From positions 48,565 through 112,564 of the forward strand of contig CAZHFN010000002.1 of the NCBI GenBank assembly GCA_964531105.1: 64,000 nucleotides of DNA, written 5' to 3'. The position numbers and the translations under genes are program-made. Numbering within the stretch: position 1 is the first letter of the stretch; each line of letters opens with the position of its first letter. The DNA is from UBA2256 sp964531105. Lineage in GTDB: Bacteria; Spirochaetota; Spirochaetia; Treponematales; Rectinemataceae. Shown here one piece after another: positions 1 to 8,264 of the stretch. The notes under the pieces are model-generated. The model saw only the letters and a list, made by a program, of their open reading frames with translations. It ran no database searches and was not told where the DNA came from.

Positions 1-3000
1 CAAGTCCAGTATCTCACTATCCTCTCGCTGGAATCGATTATCTGACCCTGCCAGAGATCTCCAGGAACTGCTTCCTGAATTATGTCCACCGTATCCGATC
101 TGCCATCGCCGTTGGGGGAGAAAATGGAGGTGGAAAGACGCAGAGTGGCCTGGGGAGCGATCCTGTCCAGCACCAGGGGACCGATTTCCTGTGTATGTAA
201 GTCGTCATTGGAGTAGAGCACTCTGAGCCGAGCATAATAGGATCCGTCTGGAGCAGGAATTCCCGAATCCGTAAACCCGTCCCAGTAATATTGGGTCCGG
301 ATATCTGAAGAGCCCTTCCAGCTCTTGACCGGCAGGGAAGAATCTCCACTGCCCGACTGTACAATGAGAAGCTCGAAATTCTTGATTCTCTCGGGATACT
401 GGGCTCTCACACCCATTAAAAGCCTGTCCCTCTTGCCGTCCCCATTTGGGCTGAAGGCCTGGGCATCGGCATCGAGGCGGACCGTCTTTTTCTCGGTTTC
501 CACGGCTATTAGCATTTCTCTGCTCAGGGTTCTATTGCCCGCCTGGTCTACCGCTTCCGCCTGGTAGCGGTATTTGCCGTCCCGCACTATGGCGCCAGTC
601 TCATCCCTTCCGTCCCAGGTAAAGCCCTTGGCCTCATTCTTCCAACTATAGGTTTTGACAACCCTTCCATCCTGAGCCTTTATGCTGGCCTGCCAATCAT
701 CGCCAGGGAGTGAATTCTGTCGGATTTCCACAGAATCGGATCGGCCATCTCCATTGGGGGAAATGATGTCCAGCGTGGCCGCAACTTCTATTTTAGGCGC
801 TATCCTGTCCAGAAGGAAACTGGGCGTGGGCGCATCGATCTGGTCGCCGTTGAGGTAATTCACCCTGATGGTGGCGGCATAGCGGCCGTCAGGAGCCTGT
901 ACGCCCGAATCGGTCTCGCCCCTCCACTGGATGCGCTGGGGTGCCGAACCTGTACCACGCCAGGTCCTCACCGCCGACAAGGCAGCCTGCCCATCCTGAG
1001 CCATGATCGCGAGTTCGTAATCCTTCACGCGCTCAGGGGCCTGTATAATGATGCCAATACCCAATTCATCCCGCTGGCCGTCGCCATTGGGGCTGAAAGC
1101 CCTCTGGTCTATATCCAGCCGGACTGCCTTCTTTTCGGTTTCCACAGAGACCGGCAGCCTGCTTGAACTGTAACTATTGCCACCTGCATCGGTGGACTTC
1201 AATTCGTAATAGTAGGTTCCATCGGCTACGATAGCCTGGGAAGAATCCCTGCCGTCCCAGACAAGGGCTTCCAGCGCTTTATCCCAGGACCAGGTTCTGA
1301 GTACCTCGCCGCCTGCGCTGCTGATAGTCGCCTCCCAGGCATCCACAGGAGTAAGAGCTTCCTGGGCAAAGGTGATTGCATCCAAAATGCCGTCGTCATT
1401 GGGCGAGAACAATTTGGCCGAGAGAGAAACGGTTGCCCTGGGAGCTATTCTATCTACCGTAAAGGGGCCTACTGTTGTTTCAGCCCTGTCTCCATTGGGA
1501 TACGCGAGACTCATGATTGCCGAATACTCTCCGTCAGGAACGGCAATACCCACATCGGACTGTCCATTCCACTCGAAGTTTCTGGGCAATACTGTAGCGC
1601 CTTGCCAGGATCTCACTGCCTTGGATTCTCCGGTTGCCACAGCCGATGTGCCGGCAATTATCCACATCTTCCAGGACTGTAGCCTGGAAGAAGAGGTAGC
1701 GTCGGCGCTCAAGATCAGGTTGTCCCTGACCCCATCCCCATTGGGACTGAATGCCAGATTGTCAGCCGCGAGCCGTAGTTCCTTCTTGAGCGTATCCACT
1801 TCAAATCCCAGCTCCTTGGAGCTGAAGGCGTTGCCGGCCTTGTCAGTGGAAGAAACTACGTATCTGTAGGTGCCATCGGGTACCAAGAAGCCATTGTCCC
1901 CTTTACCGTCCCAGTCGAGGGCAGCCGGGCTACCCTGGAACTCCCAAGTTTTCACTTTAATTCCTGCAGAGTTGAGAATCGCCGCCGACCAGAGTTCTTC
2001 ACTGGAACCCTTCTGCTCGATTCTCAACACAGCCTGCTCGGGAGTTCCCGAAGGATTGAAGGCCACCTGGGCCGATTTAGCCTCCGCCGATGGATAAGCC
2101 CTGTCGAGCACCATGACCGAGCTTTCGACAATGCTGGAGAAGCCATTGATATAAGCCAGTTCAAGCCGAGCCTTATACGTTCCGTCTGGCAGCGCTGATC
2201 CGCTCCCAGCCTTGCCGTCGAATACATAGCGATCGGCCAGGATCTCGCCAGTGGCCTTGGGATGAGCCAGCACTTCCTTGCCTGGTCCCTCATTACCAAC
2301 AATAGAGAATCTCCAGTCGCTCAATCCCTCGAGGGTTTCTACCTGGGGAGAGATCGTCAGCGTCTCGGCAATTCCGTCGCCATTGGGGCTAAAAGCCTCC
2401 CTGTCCAGACGCAAGCCCGAAGCGGGCCGTCTGGTATCCACCCGCACAGGGGCTGAACTGACGGCGAAGCTATTGCCCGCCCTATCCACGGCGAACACAT
2501 ACATTTCATATTCGCCATCGGGGACTACCCTGCCCTGGTCATCCTTGCCGTTCCACTCCAGGGATTCGGGCAGATTCTGTGAATAGCGCCGTACAACCTT
2601 CTCGTTTTTCCGGGAATCCCTGATTATCAAATTCCAGGTATCCTCCTCCGATGAATCGAAGGCAAACACGAAACCGTCCCTGGCTCCATCGCCATCGGGG
2701 CTGAAAATTGTATTCTCATCAGCCAGCTTCACGGTAGCCGAAGGGGGTGTCCTATCCATATAGAAGGGAGAGCTGAACTTAGTCTCCCCATAGCCGTTCC
2801 TGTACTCATAACTCACCAGCGCCTCATACTGGCCGTCGGCGAATGCCTGACCGGCTTCGGAAAAACCCGAGAACGTATAGGACTTCTCAGGAGGACTGTC
2901 GGCTCCGCCCCATACACGCCACACCTTGGTCTTCTCAGGGTTGTGCACCGCCACTTCCCAGCTGCTGAGGTTTTCAAATGATTCAAAGGCGGGAATAATA

Positions 3001-4829
3001 AGAAGCGAATCGCTGATGCCATCGCCGTTAGGACTCATCACCACCCCGTCGGTGGCAATGGATACCTGAGGTCTTCTGGTATCGACAATAATATTGCGTA
3101 CTTCGCTCTGGGCAGGGTTGCCAGCGTCATCCTTGGCGGAAAGCTTCAAGCTGTAACTGCCGTCCGGAGCCCTACTGCCATCATTGGCCGTGCCATCCCA
3201 TTCGAAGTCTGCTGGAGCACTCCTGTCCGCATACTCCCGAGAGCGCACGAGATTGCCGTTTATATCGAAAATTTCTATCTTCCAGCCGCTTTCCACCGAT
3301 CCAGTATTCCTGAATGCAATACTGTCTTTCTTCCTGTCCCCGTCGGGACTCAGAATCATGGTCGGTTCCAGGGATCTGGCGCTCGCCTGCGGTGTCGTAC
3401 TGTCTACAACCACCGTAAGGCAGCTCAGATAGTCCAGGTTTTCATTGCCGTTATCGTCCCAAGCCCTTAGGCTTAGGGTATATGAGCCGTCGCGAACCCT
3501 GGCGCCTAAGTCGTCCAAACCGTCCCAGCTCACCGAAGTAGGCACGCTCACGCTTTTTCTCTGGTAGGCCAAGGCCGAACCGAGGGATCCTAAGCTTTGT
3601 ATCGATTCCACCCTGTCGTTGGATTCGCCGATGGTTCTAACTATCCTGCCCGCCGACTTGTCCTCTACGGTAAGTTTCCATCCGGCTATATAGCGCTCGT
3701 CGCTGATGGAAACCGGAATTTCCAGCTTGTCCTGCTCGCCATCGCCGTTGGGCGAAATGTGGACCGTGCCTCTGTACGGAGCAGGAAGCTCGGCCTTGAT
3801 GACCGGCGCTGTCCTGTCCCTGAGGCCGAAACTTAAATTTGCGCCGGCACCCAGGGCGTAGAGCGAATCGTACATGGGGGCTATAGCCATTCCTATACCC
3901 AGGCTCGCATCCCTATTTTTCTTGCCGCCCAACTGGATGCCCTTCTCTAGGGGGATAGTGCCCGATATTCCCAGGCTGGGCAGGAAACTCCGCCCCGACC
4001 CGTTGAGAATATCCCGCAAGCCAGCCGACCAGCCCAACCTGAGGGCTACGATATTCCTGAATTCGAAGCCAAAAGAGAGATCGAGACCCAGATCCTGGAA
4101 TGAAGGACTCCAAAGATCCAGCCCCATATCGAGGTTCCAATAATAATTCTGGACAAGGTAGCTCCTCATGCCCAAACCCAGTGTGAATGCGGAGGGATAG
4201 GAGCCCGCAGCACCGCCTAAAATTCCCGTAGTCCCTGGAGTCGAATATCCCTTGCCCATATCCAGCAGGGAAAAGCCAAAGCGCGTGTCTTTGAAGGCTC
4301 CCAAATCGCCGGCTAGCCAGGTAGCGCCCAAATCCAGGGAAAGCCCCCAGCCGAAACCACCCTTACCTCCCATGGTGAGGTCGATGGCGCTGCCAATGTA
4401 GAGGCTGGGAAGAATATCCTTGGAAAATATCGCGGTGAGTCCGCCAAAGGTGCCCAAGGGCATGCTGGACATCGCGCCGGGTACCGAGAAGAACCGCGCT
4501 GCGCCTCCCCACACGCCATAGCTGCGGGGAAGAGAAAAGGCCAGAGACGCGGCAGAACCCCAGCCCTGGGCTGCGGCTCCGAAGTCGGTGATACCGGTAT
4601 ACGCCGCTTCCAACTGCACAAGCTGGTTGCCGGCTGTCACCGATGGATTCAATAAGGCTGCCCATGGAGCTGAAGGTCCTGTCACCGTCGGTGTGTGGGC
4701 CAGTCCCCAAGGCGAATAGAGGGAGGGAAGAAAGACTCCACCCTTGGGCGGGTTGTACCCGAACAGGGGAACTGCGCCGAGCATGACGATAATCAGAATC
4801 GCAATCCGAATCTTCTTGAAAAAGGACAT
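1..4829 (-). CDS. Giant FlgD-Ig-repeat surface protein with N-terminal barrel-like region (3' end outside window)
   Basis: The frame runs open from an ATG at 4829 to the left edge of the window (about 1,609 codons) and continues beyond it. An SD-like AGGGAGA lies at 4836-4842. Residues 1-24 form a signal peptide (MSFFKKIRIAILIIVMLGAV). About 330 glycine- and aromatic-rich residues follow, containing a LLNPS motif and alternating beta segments, which recalls PorV/UPF0164 (FadL-like) outer-membrane barrels; that assignment is uncertain. From about residue 345 on, the protein is a tandem array of FlgD-type Ig modules. Each carries a SPNGDG-like motif and ends in PDGxY, followed by DxAGN or a similar turn. 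A barrel plus Ig stalk suggests an outer-membrane-anchored surface or adhesin/scaffold protein. No catalytic domain is visible in the part seen. Confidence 0.85.
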   Translation of the reverse strand, partial: MSFFKKIRIAILIIVMLGAVPLFGYNPPKGGVFLPSLYSPWGLAHTPTVTGPSAPWAALLNPSVTAGNQLVQLEAAYTGITDFGAAAQGWGSAASLAFSLPRSYGVWGGAARFFSVPGAMSSMPLGTFGGLTAIFSKDILPSLYIGSAIDLTMGGKGGFGWGLSLDLGATWLAGDLGAFKDTRFGFSLLDMGKGYSTPGTTGILGGAAGSYPSAFTLGLGMRSYLVQNYYWNLDMGLDLWSPSFQDLGLDLSFGFEFRNIVALRLGWSAGLRDILNGSGRSFLPSLGISGTIPLEKGIQLGGKKNRDASLGIGMAIAPMYDSLYALGAGANLSFGLRDRTAPVIKAELPAPYRGTVHISPNGDGEQDKLEIPVSISDERYIAGWKLTVEDKSAGRIVRTIGESNDRVESIQSLGSLGSALAYQRKSVSVPTSVSWDGLDDLGARVRDGSYTLSLRAWDDNGNENLDYLSCLTVVVDSTTPQASARSLEPTMILSPDGDRKKDSIAFRNTGSVESGWKIEIFDINGNLVRSREYADRSAPADFEWDGTANDGSRAPDGSYSLKLSAKDDAGNPAQSEVRNIIVDTRRPQVSIATDGVVMSPNGDGISDSLLIIPAFESFENLSSWEVAVHNPEKTKVWRVWGGADSPPEKSYTFSGFSEAGQAFADGQYEALVSYEYRNGYGETKFSSPFYMDRTPPSATVKLADENTIFSPDGDGARDGFVFAFDSSEEDTWNLIIRDSRKNEKVVRRYSQNLPESLEWNGKDDQGRVVPDGEYEMYVFAVDRAGNSFAVSSAPVRVDTRRPASGLRLDREAFSPNGDGIAETLTISPQVETLEGLSDWRFSIVGNEGPGKEVLAHPKATGEILADRYVFDGKAGSGSALPDGTYKARLELAYINGFSSIVESSVMVLDRAYPSAEAKSAQVAFNPSGTPEQAVLRIEQKGSSEELWSAAILNSAGIKVKTWEFQGSPAALDWDGKGDNGFLVPDGTYRYVVSSTDKAGNAFSSKELGFEVDTLKKELRLAADNLAFSPNGDGVRDNLILSADATSSSRLQSWKMWIIAGTSAVATGESKAVRSWQGATVLPRNFEWNGQSDVGIAVPDGEYSAIMSLAYPNGDRAETTVGPFTVDRIAPRATVSLSAKLFSPNDDGILDAITFAQEALTPVDAWEATISSAGGEVLRTWSWDKALEALVWDGRDSSQAIVADGTYYYELKSTDAGGNSYSSSRLPVSVETEKKAVRLDIDQRAFSPNGDGQRDELGIGIIIQAPERVKDYELAIMAQDGQAALSAVRTWRGTGSAPQRIQWRGETDSGVQAPDGRYAATIRVNYLNGDQIDAPTPSFLLDRIAPKIEVAATLDIISPNGDGRSDSVEIRQNSLPGDDWQASIKAQDGRVVKTYSWKNEAKGFTWDGRDETGAIVRDGKYRYQAEAVDQAGNRTLSREMLIAVETEKKTVRLDADAQAFSPNGDGKRDRLLMGVRAQYPERIKNFELLIVQSGSGDSSLPVKSWKGSSDIRTQYYWDGFTDSGIPAPDGSYYARLRVLYSNDDLHTQEIGPLVLDRIAPQATLRLSTSIFSPNGDGRSDTVDIIQEAVPGDLWQGQIIDSSERIVRYWT
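100..3760 (-). repeat. Tandem array of at least 12 SPNGDG Ig modules in alternating A/B order
   Basis: SPNGDG-like motifs occur on the minus strand near 3745, 3345, 3020, 2690, 2385, 2050, 1740, 1400, 1085, 750, 445 and 110. Spacing alternates between about 310 and 330-345 bp in the distal part, so the true unit is a pair of modules of about 650 bp (215 aa). One module type is entered by VETEKKxVRLD and the other by a DRIAP-like linker. The module near 2050 is degenerate (FNPSGTPEQ) and the one near 1400 reads SPNDDG. The first module, near 3745, is separated by about 400 bp from the second and is the most divergent in length. Confidence 0.85.
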
Positions 4830-4997
4830 GGGTCTTCTCCCTATGGCGACTTCAGGCTACATACATAGGTATCACGCAATTCGGCAAATGACAGGCCCGT
4901 GATAGAGCCCGGCTATGCCGAAAAGTAGCGGTATCCCTGTCTAGTGTATCGACAGAAATCTAGAGGAAATTTATACGTTCCGGGCTATTTGCAGGCC

Positions 4998-5957
4998 TTA
5001 TTGATACATTATCAGGCTTGGCCGCGGCTCAAGGGCCATCACCTCCTGAGGGCTCAGGAGGGGATTGTCCCAACCGGCCAGTGGAAAATCCGATTTAAAG
5101 AATAGCTTGAATCCCTTGATGGGAATATTTTCTGCCCTCGAATTAAGGGCATAGGAATTCCGCTTGACCGCTGGGCTGCCAAAACCATCGGCGGTATGCA
5201 CGAGAAGCACCCTATCCAGATCAGCCCTCACCCTTTCCCTGTTGCTGATCATCTTGTCCTGGAACTGGTGCACCACCAGCATCCTGACACCGGGAATATT
5301 ATTAGCCACTATGTAATCCTGCATTATTCTCTGGGCCTGATTGAGTTCATCGGCGGTGATGGAACCAATCTCTTTCATGGGCTTGAGGGTTCGCCATTCG
5401 GGATCGATAGCCAGATGGACATTCGGATAGCGCAGGAAAGGCAGTATGCGCTTCATGGATTCTTCCACGGAGTATTTGCCAATCTGATGATCCACAAAGA
5501 CGAGCATGCCCATTTCCTGGGCATAGAGTATGTAGTCCTCCAGGACAGATTCTTTCAGGTACCCAATCTCCCCGCCCGGCCAGCAAGTGCCATAGATAAT
5601 GTAGTATGCGGGAACAGCGCCATCTTTACCGTTGACCTCATCATAATACCTCGCGTAGGACTTAACTCTCCGGGCAATTTCTTCCTTGGAATGTAGGCCG
5701 AGAATGCCCATCCGCTCGGAGAGCGGGTGTCCATAAAAGGCCACCACAGTATTGTTGGCCAGAAGAGGAATCCGATCGTGGGCCGATCCCCCAGTCTTGG
5801 TGACCGGGGTTTTGGAAACGGTTTGGGGTATTGAATCCTGGGAGGATTTCCTGTAGAGCGATGGGAAAAGCCTGTAGGGCGTAGTGTCCGAAAACACATT
5901 CGCGGATACGAAGGATAAAACAACAAAGAAAAACAGTACAGATCGCCGTGCGGGCAT
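4998..5957 (-). CDS. Secreted protein of unknown function, possible TIM-barrel hydrolase-like fold
   Basis: This is a 319-residue protein if it starts at ATG 5957. That start has a GGAG five bases upstream and gives a clean signal peptide (MPARRSVLFFFVVLSFVSAN). The frame extends 16 codons further, to 6005, but those starts lack a ribosome site. The mature part has alternating alpha/beta segments. Conserved-looking patches include FYGHPLSERMG, YYIIYGTCWPGGEIGYL, VFVDHQIGKYS, LAIDPEWRT and VVHQFQ. Acidic residues at strand ends, as in DPEW, resemble glycoside-hydrolase TIM barrels, but I recognise no named family. It lies between the giant repeat protein (same strand) and a divergently transcribed secreted protein. 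The function is unknown. Confidence 0.7.
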   Translation of the reverse strand: MPARRSVLFFFVVLSFVSANVFSDTTPYRLFPSLYRKSSQDSIPQTVSKTPVTKTGGSAHDRIPLLANNTVVAFYGHPLSERMGILGLHSKEEIARRVKSYARYYDEVNGKDGAVPAYYIIYGTCWPGGEIGYLKESVLEDYILYAQEMGMLVFVDHQIGKYSVEESMKRILPFLRYPNVHLAIDPEWRTLKPMKEIGSITADELNQAQRIMQDYIVANNIPGVRMLVVHQFQDKMISNRERVRADLDRVLLVHTADGFGSPAVKRNSYALNSRAENIPIKGFKLFFKSDFPLAGWDNPLLSPQEVMALEPRPSLIMYQ

Positions 5958-6310
5958 AGAAGCTCCATTGCTGCTACATTGAAGATACTTCATCAGTATC
6001 GTCATATGAGCCTGGAAGCTTGACTGTTCGCATCTGATGGCAACTTTTTCTCCTCAGGGGAAGAAAATTCCCATCGACTCGATTTTCTCAACCGTTCTCT
6101 TTCGAACCAGGGCTCGGCAAAGTATTGGTATAGTTTTTTAATTCTTTATATATAATAGTAATATAAATTATTACGTAAATATTTTTAATTTGGCACATTT
6201 CCTGCTTTACTATTCGTGTCCACATAAAAGGACAAGGATCGTTTTGGGAGCCTCCCTTGAGGATGGCCACCCGAAAGCAGATCGAAAAGAATTACCATAG
6301 GAGTATTGCT
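5958..6310. other. Divergent intergenic region with very AT-rich block and sigma-54 promoter
   Basis: These 350 bases separate two divergent secreted-protein genes. From 6118 to 6190 the sequence is almost pure A/T in an otherwise GC-rich segment, and it runs directly into a -24/-12 element (6191-6206). The AT block shares TTATATATAATA (6146-6157) and AAATATTTTTA with the region upstream of the sigma-factor gene at 14299. It may act as a bendable enhancer or activator region. No RNA gene was seen. Confidence 0.5.
6191..6206 (+). promoter_or_regulatory. Sigma-54 (-24/-12) promoter of the 6311 gene
   Basis: TGGCACATTTCCTGC places GG at 6192-6193 and GC at 6204-6205, exactly ten bases apart. 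This matches the sigma-54 pattern TGGCAC-N5-TTGC except for one T. The predicted start is near 6216, about 95 bases before the ATG. Confidence 0.7.
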
Positions 6311-6823
6311 ATGAAAAAAGCACTCATTGCCATCGCGATCGCTTTTCTTGTGGTCGGCATTGCCGCCGCCCAGCCCTTTGGCCAGTGGAATCAGCCCAGA
6401 GGAACCAGTCCCGGCAGAGGCCAGGTACAGACTCCCTGGGGCGGCCGCACCATGGGTCCCGGAATGGGCCAGACTATGGGTCGTGGAACAGCTTTTCCCT
6501 ATGCCAGCCTGAGTGTAGAAAAAATCAGCCTAGAAGGGACTCTTGAACTGGTGGATGCCAGAGTGGCCATCAAGAAGGATAACAAGACCTACTATGTCAT
6601 GCTCCCTTCGAGGCTCTACGGTTTTGTGGATGGACTCAAGGAAGGCGCATCGGTAAAGCTCGAGGGTTACTCCCATGCCATTCCTGAAACAGAGAACAGC
6701 TTCGCGGTCCGCGTGGATACCCTGGAGTTGGGAGGCAAGAAAATCGACCTCGGCCTCGATGAAGCAGTCATGGGCCAGAGGCTGGGCTCCATGGGCGGCC
6801 GCTCGGGCAAGTGGGGTCGTTAA
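6311..6823 (+). CDS. Small secreted Gly/Met-rich protein with OB-fold-like C-terminal half
   Basis: This is a 170-residue protein starting at ATG 6311, behind AGGAG at 6299-6303; an upstream in-frame start at 6257 has no such site. Residues 1-21 are a signal peptide (MKKALIAIAIAFLVVGIAAA) ending at AxA. Residues 22-62 are a low-complexity Gly/Gln/Arg/Met segment. Residues 65-150 resemble a small beta barrel: ISLEGTLELVDARVAIKKDN, then YYVMLPSRL, VKLEGYS and VRVDTLEL, similar in layout to periplasmic OB-fold proteins. I do not recognise a named family. The sigma-54 promoter and a strong terminator make it a monocistronic, conditionally expressed exported protein. Confidence 0.75.
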   Translation: MKKALIAIAIAFLVVGIAAAQPFGQWNQPRGTSPGRGQVQTPWGGRTMGPGMGQTMGRGTAFPYASLSVEKISLEGTLELVDARVAIKKDNKTYYVMLPSRLYGFVDGLKEGASVKLEGYSHAIPETENSFAVRVDTLELGGKKIDLGLDEAVMGQRLGSMGGRSGKWGR

Positions 6824-6875
6824 GCTTAGTCTGCTGCGTACATAAAGCGCCTACGTAATGGCGAAAGAAAGTCCA

Positions 6876-6916
6876 AAGGGCTGCCGAGGAAGAAATTCCA
6901 GGCAGCCCTTTTTTTT
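6876..6916 (+). terminator. Rho-independent terminator after the 6311 gene
   Basis: GGGCTGCC (6878-6885) pairs with GGCAGCCC (6901-6908) and is followed by eight T residues. It ends the monocistronic transcript of the 6311-6823 gene. Confidence 0.9.
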
Positions 6917-6968
6917 ACCATATTCGTATAGCGTTGCGAACAGTACTCTATTGCTTAGTATAAAAATT

Positions 6969-7000
6969 AAGCCGTCGGCGGTAGTCACCGCCGACGGCTT
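6969..7000 (-). terminator. Terminator of rpmB
   Basis: A perfect 14-bp stem (6969-6982 with 6987-7000, loop 6983-6986) lies 30 bases past the rpmB stop. On the minus strand it is followed by an A/T-rich AATTTTTA tract. Confidence 0.85.
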
Positions 7001-7030
7001 CAGTTCACAGATTATTCGTGAAAGGCTGGA

Positions 7031-7222
7031 CTACACGTGCTTTACAATCTTCCCGGACTTGAGACATTTGGCGCAAATTTTCACGGTCATCACCGTACCT
7101 TCAATCTTGGTCTTCACCGGAATAAGATTGGGAAACCAGGTTCTTCTGGTATGGTTTTTAGCGTGGGAAACATTATTGCCGTACATTGTGCCTTTGCCGC
7201 AGACATCACATACTCTCGACAT
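7031..7222 (-). CDS. rpmB: 50S ribosomal protein L28
   Basis: This 63-residue protein is a component of the large ribosomal subunit. It begins MSRVCDVCGKGTMYGNNVSHA and contains the family signature NHTRRTWFPNL. It is a zinc-ribbon (C+) form, with CxxC at residues 5-8 and a second CxxC (CAKC) near 51-54. C+ paralogues are usually swapped for C- forms under zinc limitation, but no second copy lies in this window. An SD (GGAG) precedes the ATG. It has its own promoter (7253-7281) and terminator, so it is monocistronic. Confidence 0.97.
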   Translation of the reverse strand: MSRVCDVCGKGTMYGNNVSHAKNHTRRTWFPNLIPVKTKIEGTVMTVKICAKCLKSGKIVKHV

Positions 7223-7252
7223 AGTTAGACTCCAAACGAAATAAGTGGGCGT

Positions 7253-7281
7253 ACTTTAGCCGAAACAATAAAAAATGTAAA
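7253..7281 (-). promoter_or_regulatory. Sigma-70 promoter of rpmB
   Basis: On the minus strand, TTTACA (7276-7281) is separated by 17 bases from TAAAGT (7253-7258), 30 bases before the rpmB ATG. Confidence 0.55.
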
Positions 7282-7350
7282 GCCCCGCACAGCGGAGGAT
7301 CATTGACCTTTTTCTTCTTTCCGGCATAATCGGAATCCTAGGGAGCCCAG

Positions 7351-8262
7351 ATGAAAAAGAACACAGTCCTCATACTCATATCATATCTCACCCTTTATAT
7401 AGTATGGGGCTCTACATATTTGGCCATTCGCGTCGCCGTGTCCACCATGCCTGCGTTTTACCTGGTGGGATTCAGGTATGCCATTGCCGGTATCGGCTTT
7501 CTGATCTTGAGCGCCGCCACGGGGCGGTTGAAGCGTCATCCTACTCGGAAAGAAATCCTTGCCGCATCCTTCCTCGGATTCTTTCTCCTTATTCTCGGCA
7601 ACGGATTAGTTTCACTGGGTGAAAAAACGGTGGATTCCTACATCGCCGCGATCATCATCTCCTCCACCCCATTCTGCGTGGCTTTTTTCAACCTGCTTTT
7701 CTTCCGTGAGCGGCTTCATGTTACAAGACTGGCAGGAATAATCCTCGGCATGGTAGGAGTGGGTCTTGTACTCTGGAAGGGCGAGAATTCGGGAATCCAA
7801 CTCAGTGGCGGCATTTTATTCATCATGGCAGGATTCCTGGCCTGGAGTTTTGCAACCTCCTATGCCAAAAAAATACCGGTACACCCGGACAGCATGGTCA
7901 ATACAGGCATCGAGATGAGCCTTGCGGGTTTCTTCGCCCTCCTGGGTTCGATCTTATTCTACGGGACTCCCAAGACTGCTCTTGCCGCGACAAGCATAGA
8001 AAGCTGGTTGGCTATGGCATATCTCGCCATTGTGGGAGGAGGGGCTTTCCTGGCGTATAATTACTTGCTGGCCAACGAGCCTTCGATCCGTATTGTAAGC
8101 TATGCGATCGTCAATCCCTTGATAGCCGTATTCCTGGGAATGCTGATTCTGGGAGAAGAACCCGTGCCTCTTCTCTGGTTCGGAGTTCCGGTCATTCTCC
8201 TGGGTCTGGTGCTCATGCTCTATGGCGAAAAGATCTTCAAGCCTAAAAAAGCTTCAACATGA
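7351..8262 (+). CDS. DMT-superfamily (EamA) inner-membrane transporter
   Basis: This is a 303-residue membrane protein with ten hydrophobic helices arranged as two EamA halves. The first half begins ISYLTLYIVWGSTYLAIR, and the second starts near residue 150 (GGILFIMAGFLAWSFATSYAK). The YIVWGSTYLAIRVA signature and the PLIAVFLGMLILGEE segment in the last quarter are typical of RhaT/YdcZ-like drug/metabolite exporters. The substrate cannot be read from sequence. An SD (GGGAG) lies just before ATG 7351. It converges on ffh with a gap of only two bases and no visible terminator between them. Confidence 0.9.
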   Translation: MKKNTVLILISYLTLYIVWGSTYLAIRVAVSTMPAFYLVGFRYAIAGIGFLILSAATGRLKRHPTRKEILAASFLGFFLLILGNGLVSLGEKTVDSYIAAIIISSTPFCVAFFNLLFFRERLHVTRLAGIILGMVGVGLVLWKGENSGIQLSGGILFIMAGFLAWSFATSYAKKIPVHPDSMVNTGIEMSLAGFFALLGSILFYGTPKTALAATSIESWLAMAYLAIVGGGAFLAYNYLLANEPSIRIVSYAIVNPLIAVFLGMLILGEEPVPLLWFGVPVILLGLVLMLYGEKIFKPKKAST

Positions 8263-8264
8263 AG

